Part shown: positions 34,183-45,968 of the stretch, piece by piece | Position numbering within the stretch: the first letter of the stretch is position 1 | How the letters are laid out: every line of letters begins with the position of its first letter | Assembly (NCBI GenBank): GCA_911728435.2 | Contig: OU452198.1 | Location: 34,749,902 to 34,813,901 of the forward strand | DNA length: 64,000 bases | Origin: Apoderus coryli | Lineage: Eukaryota; Arthropoda; Insecta; Coleoptera; Attelabidae | Direction of reading: 5' to 3' | Made by a program: the position numbers and the translations under genes | The notes under the pieces: generated by a model | The model's input: the letters and a program-made list of their open reading frames with translations, nothing else | What the model was told of the DNA's origin: nothing | The model's database searches: none

Positions 34183-34476
34183 TCAAGTTACCTGAAGCAA
34201 ACAGCTAACTTCTCCTGTGGCGAAAGTGCCTCCCGAAAAATCTTGTGAAACTTTATGCAAAATGTATTGAAACGTAAATTTTGTCATGTGAAAATATTGA
34301 CAAAATTTTTGTTCATCGTCTAGAGGTCCTTTATATAAAGTGACAAATTCTCCTTCGGTTTTTCGCTTTTTCAAAATGTCATGAACCCATATCTTCCTGC
34401 GTTTCTTGTTTTGTTGCTCTTCATCATCCAAACATATGGCAATTGTAGCTAAATCAACTATTGAAAATTTGTTCAT
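34183..34476 (-). pseudogene. PIF/Harbinger transposase N-terminus
   Basis: The minus-strand frame starts at 34476 and contains RRKIWVHDILKKRKTEGEFV, TLYKGPLDDEQKFCQYF and MTKFTFQYILHKV, the opening of PIF/Harbinger DDE nucleases (R..WVHP....R...GEF..L...L..D...F..YFRM....F..LL). A GTFATGE motif matches the later F-L-A-T-G block, so there is a small internal deletion. The catalytic DDE region is absent. It converges with the MADF-BESS gene; the two usually sit together in these elements. An inverted terminus may lie near 34610-34640. Confidence 0.7.
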
Positions 34477-34739
34477 TTTTTATAGCGATGGTCGGCGGTT
34501 TTGTTGAAACTGAATAAAATGAGCGCGACTTGACTGAAAAGTGTGAATACTACTCTGAATTGTTGACTGTGAGCGAATCGTGAGCGTACTGTGACCTGAG
34601 CGCATAATGTGAATCAACCTTTATGTTATTAAGACATATACTTGGAAATGTCTGTGTTTATTTTTCTAAGTGCCTAAGATGTCAGATTTTTGTTTTTCAT
34701 AAAATTTCTGAATAGCAATAGTAATATTTCTTCGGTCAA

Positions 34740-34800
34740 TGGCCTTTTGGGGTTGTGTACCAATAAATTACGTTTTATTATTATTATTATTTATTACTTG
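34740..34800 (+). repeat. LINE 3' tail
   Basis: GTGTACCAATAAATTACG followed by (TTA)n has the look of the 3' ends of LINE copies in this window. Too short to assign to a subfamily; a severely 5'-truncated insertion. Confidence 0.4.
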
Positions 34801-35430
34801 CTGAAATAATGTACAACATATCAAAGACTTTCCTTGTTTTATCTCAACTATCCGCAGATAGTAAAAAATAGCGGTTCAAAAAATTGTATTGGTAAAATTT
34901 CACCCTGTATATATAACGCCTAGAAAGATAACGTAACTTGTTTCTCACATATCCATAATATAAAAAGCTACATGTAATTCTACACTCTATAATTCCATAT
35001 CGTAAAAGCAAACAATAAATCAAAATATGCCTGATGGGTACTAATACAACGAAAGAAAAAAGCTATCGCCTTATCGAATATTTTCGTTAAAGACAATTGA
35101 ATAAGGCAATTAAATATGGCCACTTTGTCACTCTCTATATAGTGGCATAGCAATCACAGTTTGTGAGATAACCAGTTTAATAGATGTTCCGTGTCCAAAA
35201 AGACAGGATTTTTGATAGCGATACAAATCCCTGATAACGGCTACTGTATTTGAACTATGTTGGCTTGGTATTATGTAGGTAGGCATTAGCATTGACGTAC
35301 ATGCAAAATATTTGTTTTTAATAATTTACTTAAAATATATACCTACTACTTGTCTTTTAACTAAACGATTTTTATTATTATTTATTATAATATACTTGGT
35401 ATTTCAACTTTTCGCCTTAAAAAATTCTAT
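34801..35430. other. Spacer with one TACAGGGTG-type terminus
   Basis: CACCCTGTATATA at 34901-34913 is a right-hand terminus of the recurring TA-inserting family. No partner found. The rest is without recognised features. Confidence 0.4.
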
Positions 35431-35431
35431 T

Positions 35432-35895
35432 TTCCAGCGGCGGATATTCAGAGCCGAATCGAGGAATTTTTCTATAAGTGGCAAAGTTATAAATTGCCGC
35501 GCCCCGCCCGTTTGGTCAATTATTAATATGTTTGTATTAAAAAAAAGAGGCGTTAGATTTTTCTTGGGGTGTAGTTTTATTTTTAAAATTACATTTTTAT
35601 TTCATGTCAGCACATCACAACGTTTCGGTGCAAATTATTGCCGTCTTCAGGTAGCTTGAGATCATCTATAGTATAGTGGCCTCCAATAACATGCTTTGTT
35701 CACTTACATTTGTACGTACCTACCCATTGCTCAATTGAATAAAAAGTTTCCACAAGGCAGGGTACCTTAAGTAGGCGCACTATGGAGCGGGTCCACAGTC
35801 AGTTAGTACTATAAGAAATTTTGTTATTACTTAAGAATGCGGCAGTCGCTGTTTTTTCGCCCCCCAAATTCGGCTCTGCGAATAATCAATTATAG
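35432..35895. repeat. hAT-like miniature element
   Basis: The left end has CAGCGGCGGATATTCAGAGCCGAAT. The right end, inverted, has ATTATTCGCAGAGCCGAATT. Both resemble hAT termini, and the interior holds a Penelope-like end (35555-35655), so it is nested or chimeric. Confidence 0.35.
35555..35655 (-). repeat. Penelope-like end with hammerhead-like core
   Basis: Minus strand CTGAAGACGGC, loop, CACCGAAACGTTGTGATG (35620-35651), then GTGCTGACATGAAATAAAAA. It keeps the CTGA-x-GA and CGAAAC boxes. The same structure occurs at 18.01 and 51.71 kb. Confidence 0.45.
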
Positions 35896-36330
35896 CTGCG
35901 GAGCTGCAAATTTAGAGCTGCCTTCGCGGACATAACTGCAGCTGCCTCCGGAAATAGGTATGATGCAGAGAAAGTTATCCCCAAATACACGAATTGTTTT
36001 ACCATTTCAAAGTGATTCGACAAATATTTGAAGTTTTCTCTGACAGCTCTAAAACCTTCCCTCTGCAAACACATTATTTTGTTTTTTGCGACATTGACCG
36101 CGAGTTTATTAATCTGACAGTATAGCTCTCAAGGGTCTTCAAGCAGCGACTTGCAGAATGAGAAAGAATAACTAGGTCGTCGGCATATAGCAGAATGTTA
36201 ATGTTTGTATTATGGTCAATACTAATTTTCGTTAAAAAACGTTATATATGAGCCAAAAATAGTGAAAACAAAAGGGGGCTCAAAGAATCTTCCTTCAAAA
36301 TGCCCTGAGTGATACCAAAATTCTAAGAAG
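35895..36330 (-). pseudogene. LINE reverse transcriptase palm fragment
   Basis: The minus strand reads GITQGILKEDSLSPLLFSLF (box B), then NINILLYADDLVILSHSA with an intact YADD (about 36175-36200), then RINKLAVNV-like NKIMCLQREGF, and VYLGITFSAS with FPEAAAVMSAKAAL. The LYADDLV...YLG(I/V)TFS order with an LSPLLF box B differs from the GPLLF LINEs here and suggests a Vingi/RTE-like lineage. It is truncated on both sides with frame breaks. Confidence 0.65.
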
Positions 36331-36339
36331 ATTAATTTT

Positions 36340-37250
36340 TCACATTGACTTTACAATAGTAGGTATACTCTTTCTAATCTTAACTCGATATCCCTTTGTA
36401 ATCTCAATACGGACCGCAGCCGTCCACCGCTTAGCAAAATTATCATGACTCCTGTCACTCACCTCACTTACATTTTTGTTGTAAAAGAGTTTCTGGTTAA
36501 AATTTTCACATAATTTTATAAGACTAATATGATCATTCATTTAGTGAGGTGAATGATCATGTCTAACAAAACTTCTAAAATCGAATTGTTTGGTGTTGAT
36601 TTAATATTAATTAATTAGTTTCAAGAAATGCAAACGATATAAATGCTTTTTTTTCACACTCATCTGTCATAACCGTATGTTCCTTTTATAAATTTGTTTG
36701 TCAATGTAAATTCTCGTTCTACAACTGGGAGATGTCATTGACGCTCTAAACCCTAGAATATAAAGAGAGAAGGAAGGAGCAATTTTCATACGACCGCGAT
36801 GGTGTTTCAACATGGCCGCGGACAGTTGTCCGGTCGCCAGTGGCATAACAATTTTTAAATTTTACCAAAAAAAGCATTTAATAGATTATAATTTTTGAAG
36901 AATCGTTTTTAATTAATATTATAAATTCTGGCTGATACAAAATTAAATCGAATAAACAGCTCAATAATACAAACACATTTAAAAATTCAGTTTATTTAAC
37001 AAACATAATGTTATTTTCTGTCTTATAATTATAGTACAGGAATTATTATTATTTTCTATTTCTATTCTATTTCTCATTTCTATTTTATTTCTTTTGAGAA
37101 TTGGAGGATGGCATTCAACCAGGTTTGTTGAGAAAAGAAATCCAAAATTTTTTTCTCGCTTCATTTTTTGGAAAACTGAAAATTGATATAAAAATACGCT
37201 GCAAAATAATAATAATAATATTCCACATATTTTATATTACACCTAATATA
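36340..37250. other. Spacer without recognised gene
   Basis: A 66-codon minus frame at 36340-36540 lies upstream of the LINE piece but has no motif. Otherwise AT-rich. Confidence 0.4.
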
Positions 37251-37480
37251 CAGGGTGATTGCTGGTCGATGGTACCTTAGAAGTTTGTTTTGAAAATTTA
37301 AGTGATTGCTGAGGTCAACCCAGTCTATAATATTGTCATATTGCCTAAACTGTAAGGTTTCTGAAATAAAAATAACTTTGTATAAAAATTGGATTATTTT
37401 GCTATATTTTAGGTATTAGTTTCGTAAAAGTATCTACTGTGTATCTATGAAATTTAATAGCATTTACTTGTTTTGTTCAA
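37251..37480 (+). mobile_element. Left end of a TACAGGGTG-type DNA transposon
   Basis: TATACAGGGTGATTGCTGG marks the end; the following DNA is non-coding and no right terminus was found. Confidence 0.4.
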
Positions 37481-37900
37481 ATATAATAAAATAGCCTAAT
37501 ATTGCCTCATATTCACTGTTTCTGTTTGATGTCCGGTACTTTATTTTCATTAACCCATCAGTTAATGAAAATAAAGTTAAAGTACTGCTGACCTGTTTGT
37601 GTTTACTTTCATAGGTTGATTGATTTATTAATCACTTGATTTAAATTATCTTACAACCCTGAGTAATGGAAACATTATTCTTCAATAATTATCAACAACT
37701 ATTTCAAAGCCAACTATTATCACAATCGCTCAAGAAGCCGCTAGACACATTATTTTCTGCATAATATACTAAGCATGTAAAGCGCGCTTTGCAAAAGGTA
37801 AACAAAAGAAAACACACCAACGATGAACACACGGTAGCGACGTAATTAGTTTACGTTCAACTGTTTGTAGTTGTACGACCCGCGAGATGCTCTCTAATCG
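37481..37900. other. Spacer, possibly 5' region of the gypsy element
   Basis: No LTR matching the one at 38454-38609 could be seen here. Confidence 0.35.
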
Positions 37901-37902
37901 CA

Positions 37903-38609
37903 ATGGTCCAGCAAATTACTCCCAAGGAACATGTGGATATCGGGATAGCGAATATTGCAATGTACGTTTGTTTTAGCGGTAGAATCAAAAAGGCGCAATT
38001 AGTATGGTTTTGAATAAATTGTAAGAGACTGTACAGAGTGTGTACGAGTCAGTTTTGAGTCGTGGTATGAAAAGTACGAAGATTTATTTTTAACAGATGG
38101 TTCAAAATTAGATGATTCAGCTAGAGTTAGATTACTGCTTCGAAATTTAAGTACGTCTGCTCAAGAAAAATATTGCAATTTTATTCTACCGAAACATCCG
38201 CGTGACATAAAATTTTCAGACACAATAAGCATTTTAAAGAAATTATTCGGCAAACAGTCTTCACTTTCATCAGGTAATATCCGAATCCAGTAACGATCAA
38301 ATCAAAGATGCAGCCATTGCTTCAACTTCTTCATGCAACTCGATAGAACCATCAACGTCTTCAGCGAACGAAGTTCAACAAAGGCCTGAGCGAACTAGAC
38401 GACAGCCAAACAGATTCTCTGTTTACGAGACGATCTTTGCTAAAAGGGGGAGGTGTTAGGGTCGATCAAATACCCTGTATATTCATATTTTATTATTATT
38501 AAAAAATACCAGTTGACGTCATGAAGTTTTGTCAAGAAATACTTACTTTGTCATTTCAATAAAGTTCATTTTATATTAAAGTTTAACTATATTTGAATAA
38601 ACACAAACA
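37903..38609 (+). pseudogene. Collapsed Ty3/gypsy-like LTR retrotransposon
   Basis: An ATG at 37903 begins a gag-like frame, and after a break FESWYEKYEDLFLTDGS with LDDSARVRLLLRNLSTSAQ and ILPKHPRDIKFSD follow, typical of insect gypsy Gag. Near 38275 the sequence jumps straight to the end of pol (EVQQRPERTRRQPNRFSVYE), so protease, RT, RNase H and integrase are deleted. A polypurine tract AAAAGGGGGAGG then precedes TGTTAGGGTCGATC, the start of a putative 3' LTR (38454 to about 38609). No 5' LTR seen. Incapable of activity. Confidence 0.6.
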
Positions 38610-38735
38610 GTAGTTAACAATAGGTATAGTTTATGGCTATATAGAAACTGAGGTGGCTCTATTTTTGAGGTAGAAGGAGAATCTATAGCTAAAATCTATA
38701 GCTAAAAAGCGAATAGAACCAACCAATAAATTATT

Positions 38736-40563
38736 ATGAGCAGAAGCCTAATTATACCTTTCACTCGGATATGGAAGCTATAGATGGCTTAATATATCTT
38801 TCTTTTACCGAAAATAATATACCATGAGGCGAAATATCTAGGTTTAATACTGGATAAGATGTTTAACTGGAACTCTAATCTGGAAACGGGTCCAAAAGAC
38901 TGCCCTAATGGACATTTCGACGAATCTGTGGAAAGTCTGGAATGAATCACAAAGAAATTTATTGGATATACGTTTTGGTTATAACATCAATAATGTCACA
39001 ATAAGAAAATTAAAGTATAGGATTATGTAATCAAATTATGGAAAAATACATATGATTAGATTGGTGTTTGGTATTTAAGAATTATATTTTTGGGTTCTAA
39101 TAAGTTACTCGGTTTGTAGAGCTACTCGAGAAGGCGCACTTACGTCACGCTCACGAAAGAAGATCTTAATGATTCTCCCTCGTAAGCGAGTGACGACCTG
39201 TATTTGAACCGATGAATGCGATGCAATAAAGAGGACGCCTATGGTTGAGCATAACGAGTAGGCAGAACCATGCAATTTGACCCTTACAACAACAATCGGA
39301 AATGTCAGCAACTTCAAACCAAACGATGGCAAAAACCCTCACCGCAAGTACCATGATATGATGGCAGAATTTCCAGCTCCAACGAACACACACACAGATG
39401 CCAAGGTTCAAGGACAGCCAATTCCCTGTACTTTATTTAATAATTTTTGTAAAGACATGCAAAAAACAGTAATAATTTCTTTTAAATAATATATTTTTTT
39501 TTCTTTATAATTTTTTTTCACTTTTGAAAGTTATTTTAATTCATGTATGTATAAGGTATTCTATTGTATGCGGCACAGTTGATCTTTACAAATACATTTT
39601 TTTTTAACTTCGACACCATTAGCGGCTACCCTGAATAATAATGAGCAGAAGCCTAATTATACGTATCACTCCGGAAGCTATAGATAACTTAATGTATCTT
39701 TCTTTTACTGAAAATAATATACCATATGATACAGAGGTGAAATATCTAGGGTTAATACTGGATAAAATGCTTAACTGGAACACTAATCTGGAAACGGCTC
39801 CAAAATACTTCACTTATGGACATTTCGACGAATCTGTGAAAGGTCTGGAATGAATCACAAAGAAATTTATTGGATATACGTTCTGGTTTTAGCATCAATA
39901 ATGTCACAATAAGAAAATTAAAGTATAGGATTTTGTAATCAAATTATGGAAAAATAAATATGATTAGATTGGTGTTTGGTATTTAAAAATTACCTATATT
40001 TTTGGGTTCTAATAAGTTGCTCGCTTGGTTTGTAGAGCTACTCGAGAATCGCCCACTTACATCACGCTCACGCAAGAGGATCTTAATGATTCTCCCTCGT
40101 AAACGAGTGACAACCTGTATTTGAACCGATAAATGCGATGTAATAAAGAGGAGGACTATGGTTGGCAATAACGAGTAGGCAGAACCATGCAATTTGGCGT
40201 CTTACAACAACAATCGGAGATGTCAGCAACTTCAAACCAAACGATGGCAAATGCCCTCCCCGCAAGTACCAGTGATATGATGGGAGAATTTCCAGCTAAA
40301 ACGAATACACGGATGGCAAGGTTCAAGGACAGCCAACTCCGTGGCAAACATTGTACTTTATTTAATAATTTTTGTAAAGACATGCAAAAAACAGTAATAT
40401 TTTTTTTAACTAAAATAATATATTTTTTCTTTATATCTTTGTTTCACTTTTGAAACTTATTTTAATTCATGTAGATATAAGGTATTCTATTGTATGTGGC
40501 ACAGTTGATCTTTACAAATACATATTTTTTTTCAATTTTTTTTAACTTCGACACCATCAGCGT
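38736..40563 (+). repeat. Tandem duplication of a 0.9-kb unit with LINE sequence
   Basis: Unit 1 runs from 38736 to about 39625 and unit 2 from 39641 to about 40563. Both start ATGAGCAGAAGCCTAATTATA and end AACTTCGACACCAT(T/C)AGCG, and align almost base for base with small indels. The first part encodes RT post-palm sequence (VKYLGLILDKMLNWNTNLE intact in unit 2, broken in unit 1) and NINNVTIRKLKYRI-like tail sequence. The rest (GAGCTACTCGAGAA, CGTAA(A/G)CGAGTGAC, CTTTACAAATACAT) is non-coding. Part of it recurs at 60550-60690. Confidence 0.8.
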
Positions 40564-40626
40564 CCCCGGAAAGGCAAAAACGGGGGCAATTTTTTCGTGA
40601 GTCCGTGGATGTCACACCCAGCGCCT

Positions 40627-40716
40627 CCACCATGTCACAAATACTACAAAGACATAGGGGAGGCTCAACCTAATAGTTTCTAATTTCTATTTGTGACATG
40701 GTAGAGGTTATCTCCC
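40627..40716. repeat. Stem-loop
   Basis: CCACCATGTCACAAATA and its near complement TATTTGTGACATGGT, about 52 bp apart. It may be a solo terminus pair of a small element or a transcribed hairpin. Confidence 0.5.
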
Positions 40717-40739
40717 TATACTTTTATATATTTGTGACA

Positions 40740-41185
40740 ATAATAATGTACAGAGCTGATGCTTCGTGAAGGCAAGCTTCTCTGATTATATCTGGTGGAT
40801 TATCCACCATAGCGTCAGCAGCTATAGAAGTACATCTGGATTTATCTGCTCTTCGCACAGTTTTGAAGAAGTAACAGGTATGCTAGAAGCACATATGGAA
40901 GACAACAAACATTGAAAGTCACATCATTTTGGTAATGAACTCGAATGTAATGCTGCCAACAGTAAACTATCATTTGTCTTATAAAAACCTGGTGCCCAGT
41001 AGCTATCAATGGTCTCTGCATCGGAAAGAGTTAAAAAGGGCAGATTAACGTTGGTTTATTGAACAATCAGAGAAAAAATACCCCGAGTGAGTATTATTTG
41101 TTCCAAAAATGAAAAAACGAAACTACTTGGGAAGATATTTATAATATAAGTATAATAGCACACTTTTCCCGACGACTATGGAATT
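40740..41185. other. Spacer without recognised gene
   Basis: Broken frames; may contain the lost N-terminal part of the recombinase fragment that follows. Confidence 0.35.
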
Positions 41186-41189
41186 TGAT

Positions 41190-41475
41190 GAGAGAGGCGC
41201 CAGCAAAGACCAGCAACCATAGCATCGAAGAAATCTCAAGAAATATACGAATTGACCTATAATCGTTTCATGGATTTTAAAAACATATGACTTCTCATTC
41301 CAAAAACCTTGTTATTGCGTGTTTTGCCGAATTATCTACGTAGATGAAAGCATCTATACTTTGTGGTCAAGTTATTCGATGTTAAAAGCTCTTAATGCAA
41401 AAGAAGCTATCGACATTTCAGAACATTTTCAACATTTGTTGGACTACCACTTTTTATTATTAGGTAGTTGGAGTC
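41190..41475 (+). pseudogene. Tyrosine recombinase, SAM-like N-terminal domain
   Basis: The plus strand encodes KKSQEIYELTYNRFMDFKN, then after a frame break near 41285 a YFAELST-like segment and SIYTLWSSYSMLKALNAKEA with IDISEHFQHLLDYH. This matches the core-binding domain of eukaryotic tyrosine recombinases (K-S-x-x-x-Y...Y..F..W...A-Y-F-x-x-L...STLWS-x-Y-S-M-L), which grips DNA next to the crossover site. No catalytic domain follows. It is not the same subfamily as the Cryptons at 10-16 kb. Confidence 0.5.
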
Positions 41476-41539
41476 GATTTTCTTTTTACCAATTGATTTT
41501 TGAATTAAATTTTGTTTGTCAGTATATTGACATTTGAGT

Positions 41540-43270
41540 AGCCTAGTTTCCAAACCAACCAACTCCAGAAATTAATCTTCCAAATCCAATTAATCTTCAC
41601 GTAATAAAGGCACGAAATGTTGTGGCAATTTTAAAATCTTCTACATACAACTGAAGTTATATTCAAAATCTGATATATCCGCGCAATGACGCGCCGTCGG
41701 ATGTGATCCAATATCCTATAATATATTAACTTTGATATTAAAAATATCATTTAATTTATTGTTTTCAAGAATTTAAGCAACAGTAAACCTCTTGCAGTAG
41801 TTTCTTTGGTTTTCCGAAAAAACAACCGGTTTGGAGTTGGCCAATGTTGAAACTAGGGTACTCATTTTATTTTACAAGTATTTTCAATCGACAGCTACAA
41901 TGTTTTCCATAGCAAGTCTTAGTAAAATTTAATTTTAATGAACTGTAAACGAAAAACACGATTGTTTTCTAAAACAGTGTTTTCTCAATTATTTTCTAAT
42001 GTAACCCTATAAAAATTGTATGTTTCGTATCCAGAAATAAATGGTCTACCTAAAAATGAAAAGAAGATATATACCAGGTGTTTCCCGTACCGTTATTTTA
42101 CAAAAACAAGTAAATTGTTCTTTTGAGCATGTGCGTCGCCAATGGGGGCAAAAGGGGGGACCTGCCCCTTCCTCCTTGTAAAAAACACATAATATATTTT
42201 AAATTTTGTTCATGTTTGGAGGTGTTCATGAGGTGCGTTTTCCGACGAGGGTACAGATTTCAAGTGTGCATTATTTCTGGGAGAACCCTCGCAAAATGAA
42301 CCTATGGTGTTGTCAAATCATGGCATAACAAAAAATGTTTCATCGTATATGAATTGATGCAGTGATTTCGAAGACATCCTGTAGAATTACGAGTAATTTT
42401 GCATTTTTTTTTATTCGTTCCTATACTCTAAGTAGTGTGTTTTATGTAAAGACTTTCGGTGAAGCGGCATACCTCTATACTTACGGATTTAAAACGATAT
42501 AGGTATAAAACAAAGTGTTGAATCAGCTGGATAAATATTTATGACTGTGTAGAGCTTATAGAACAAGATAAATAATTAGCAACTATTTGTATTTTAGCAA
42601 GGCCGTGCTTTAGTCCTACATTAAAGTATTTTGTAGAGTTAATGGGACTTAATTTGCATAAAATTAATAGATCGGAGCTGAGACAACTTAACTGATACAA
42701 TTTAGGATAGAACGATATTACCATTTTTTTTTGCTTACAATAAGTACAAGGCGTCCCAAATCTATAATTCTGCAACAATGGGCAACAAAGCCACTACGGC
42801 ATATATCCAATATAAACGTAAACATTAAAGAAACACAAAATTTGTAATATAAATGATCTGCGGTATTACGTAGTTTGTTTCTAAGGCATGACAGAGATTT
42901 TGCCGATGTGACAACACGTGACATGATAACAGCTTTAATTGTCCATCCAAGCTACGTTATTTTGTTTCCCAAGTTGGTTCCCTTTTAGGTCGTCATTTCT
43001 GTTATCGTATACGTTTGCCAATTGTATATAATAATCCAGATCATGCACCATGCAATACTCGTATATTGATGAGTGAATTTTCTGCAGATTTTTTGTTCAT
43101 CCTGTATAAATCCAGATAGGATTTCATTCGAAATTTGTAAGATAATTCTATTTCTTGGTTTGTAGGTGATTCTTGGCATGGATTGGTTGGTCTGTTTGTA
43201 GTTCTTCGTCTCAGTTCGTTGGAATGTTGTGTGTATCTTGTTAGCGTAGTTCGTATTTTCATCTGAGTTA
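41540..43270. other. Spacer without recognised gene
   Basis: Two possible transposon ends occur: ATACCAGGTGTTTCCCGTACC near 42073 and a hAT-like GCGTCGCCAATGGGGGC near 42126. A minus-strand frame rich in N, T and Q at 42985-43461 has no recognised domain. Confidence 0.4.
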
Positions 43271-43289
43271 TTTTCTCTAAATTTGTTAT

Positions 43290-44985
43290 CATTAGGTTGT
43301 ATTTCACTCATGACTGTTAGTTTTAATTCCAGATTCAGTAAGCGCAATTTCTTGGCACAGAATCGCAGTCTTCTGGTCGCCTGGACGATTAGGAGTACAA
43401 AAAATGCAATTTCTTTTGGTGTTGTTGATGAGATGGATGTGTTGAATGCAATTAAAAGCATTAAAACGAAGGCTGTGGGATGTGACGGTATAAATATTGA
43501 TACTATCCACTTGTGCTTACCATTTATCTTGCCTTACGTCACACATATAATAAACTTTTGTCTCCGGCATTCTGTATTTCCGGATTTGTGGAAGCGGGCA
43601 TTGGTTATACAATTGCCAAAACATCTAAACCAAATATTTTCAAAGGCCTAAGACCTATTAGTCTTCTTCCAATTTTTTCAAAGGTTCTGGAGAAAATAAT
43701 GGAGAGGCAACTGCGCCAGTACTTGCATAGCAAGAATGTCATTCCAGCAATGCAGTCTGAATTCAGGTCTGGGTATGATTGTGTTTCTGCTGTAGTAAAA
43801 ATAACAGATGACATACTGACTGCTCTTGATATGTCAAAACTCACTGTGCTTGTGCTTTTGGATTTCTCCAAGGCGTTTGATACTCTGGATCACCGTCTAA
43901 TGGTGTCAATTCTAAGGCATGTTGGACAATCAGACTCCTCGGTACAGCTGATGTCATCTTATCTCAATTGTAGACTGCAATCAGTCACTTATGAAAGCAT
44001 AAAATCAACATACTCGCCTATTTCTACAGGTCTATCACAGGGATCTATACTGGGACCTCTTTTATTTACTGTATACACGCTTAACTTTCTGTCAGTCTTT
44101 AGATCATGTGAGCAGCATTACTATGCGGATGACACCCAATTGTATATGTCCTTTAGCCCTTCTGATGCTCTGCGAGCGGTTGCTGGTATCAATGCTGATT
44201 TGCTTAAATTGGGTGAGTTTGTTAAGTAGCATTGCCTTAATTTAAATCCGGACAAAACTGTTGTGTTTGGTCGGCGAAATGACAGAAATCTTTTTGACCA
44301 GACTTATAATAAGTCTTTGGTTTTGGAGGGACGTTGTATACCATTCAAACCGGTGGTTAAGAACCTCGGGCTTCTAATTGATCAGGATTTTCGTTACACT
44401 GAGTATATCTCGCGTCGTATTCAATTGGGATATGTGAATTTAAATTAATATTTCAGAACCGTTCCGTGCTTAGTGCCAAGCTTTGTAATTCATTAGTACT
44501 TTCCATGCTAAACTATTGTGACGTGATTTATTCACCGTGCTTGACACAAAAAACAAGGCTTAGAATACAGAAATTGGAAAACTCTTGTCTCCGCTTGATC
44601 TATGGTATTAGGAGATATCAAAGAATCTCTCATACACTCACTCTGATTGGTTGGTAAAATATGGAAAATAGGATGCTTTGTCACTCGGCTTGCAGGTTCT
44701 ACGGCATCGTGCGTGATAAGACTCCGCCATATCCACATCAAATTAAAAAAAAAATCCTAACTCTAAACAATTCGGATATCAAAAAATTCGGTCAACGTCT
44801 TCTTTACAATTAACATGTTGATCAACCGGAAGAGAAAGTTTCATTTATCCAAAAAATTCCTGATCCAATTAATATTTTCAAATGGTTGGAATTTTTTTTA
44901 GCACTCCGAGTTTTTTTACAAAATTCTGCTAATTCTCTCTCTTTGTTTTTATTTTTAATATTTAGTATTAATTTTTAAGATTAGT
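43290..44985 (+). pseudogene. LINE ORF2 fragment (Jockey-like)
   Basis: The plus strand gives AIKSIKTKAVGCDGINIDTI, LPYVTHIINFCLRHSVFP, then after a frameshift RPISLLPIFSKVLEKIMERQ, box A VLVLLDFSKAFDTLDHRL (about 43850-43890), box B GLSQGSILGPLLFTVYT, and an intact YYADDTQLYMSF (about 44115-44150). After a TAG at 44227 come LNLNPDKTVVFG-type and VKNLGLLIDQDFRYTEYIS sequence, SLVLSMLNYCDVIYSPCL and LRIQKLENSCLRLIYGIRR, then a decayed tail. The element at 52.2-55.1 kb has the same order with similar wording and is the same or a sister subfamily. 5' truncated near 43290. Confidence 0.85.
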
Positions 44986-44989
44986 TTGC

Positions 44990-45624
44990 ATCACCCTGTA
45001 TATAAGCATTTCCCACAAAAACAGTTCAGAATTGAAATTATAATTCCAAAAGCGTTGTAGTCGTTTCTCATAAAAATATAATGAGTACAAACAATTTTAT
45101 ATTTATCTCAATATCAAATTTAACAATCTGGTGTTGTTTACAAAATAAGTACGTATGAGTAACCAAACAGGGGCGTAAAATAATACGTTTCTAGATACAA
45201 ACTATCTATTTTACACCTAATTTTCAGTAAGAAATCGTGATACTGATGCTATCTGGTGTGCTTCTGACACTTTTGGTAAACAGAATCCAAATCCATCGTC
45301 CATATCAATGTTGCGTGGGCAACCAGGGCAATAAATGGAAGAAACGTGTTTTATATCCTAATTGGTTCACACATAGTGAATGTATCCCAATTTTATTATG
45401 AAATGCTGTTAATTTAATATACAGGGTGTACCACGTTTCCGGAATAATTCGATAAAAACAATAAAAAGAAAATACCTACTTGATATGCGATTTGTAATAA
45501 TTATCTATACTGCCACTTCGTATTGTCACCATCTTGTCTTCATCAAATTTAGCCTCATTGTGTGAGTGTTGAATTAATTTCAATTACTTTTCTAATAATT
45601 CTTCATGTTCATTATCATTCTTTA
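44990..45624. other. Spacer bounded by two TACAGGGTG-type termini
   Basis: CACCCTGTATATA at 44992 ends one element and TATACAGGGTGTACC at 45418 begins another. A hAT-like CAGGGGCGTA lies near 45170. No coding region between them. Confidence 0.4.
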
Positions 45625-45967
45625 CAGTGGCGGATCGTGAGGTCTGAAAGAGGTGGGGCACAACAAGGTGAAAATTTTTAACGAATTAAAATGATAGTTT
45701 TTTTTTAAGTAGTTAGAGTAGCTAGATAATAACATTTTGCTAAACTCACCATTTCTGAACAGCAAATTGGTTGATGACTTGATCATTAAAATTTCAAATG
45801 GACTTCACAAGTTTTTTTTCCAATAGATAGCTTTGCTAACGAGCATAACCTTTCGTGGCCCATAGTGTTTCTTAAAAATGTTTTGATCCGTTTGAGGGTA
45901 GAGAAACATCTTTCGCTTTCTACAGTCGTCATAGGGACAGTACACAAAACATTCAGCACTTCCACAG
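45625..45967 (-). pseudogene. hAT transposase C-terminus with its transposon end
   Basis: Minus strand: VPMTTVESERCFSTLKRIKT, then FLRNTMGHERLCSLAKLSI. This is the hAT dimerisation region with the conserved (V/A)-x-x-E-R-x-F-S-x-L-K...LR-x-T-M...RL-x-x-L-A-x-L-S pattern at the end of the transposase. About 150 bp further lies the terminus CAGTGGCGGATCGTGAGG at 45625, as expected for a hAT 3' end. The rest of the transposase is missing; a LINE abuts at 45969. Related to ZMYM/TTF-type insect hATs. Confidence 0.8.
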
Positions 45968-45968
45968 A

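Noticed and set aside
42985..43461. 158-codon minus-strand frame rich in Asn, Thr and Gln
   Set aside because: It could be a LINE ORF1 start facing the plus-strand LINE, but there is no zinc knuckle or coiled-coil signature and it overlaps the LINE coding strand.
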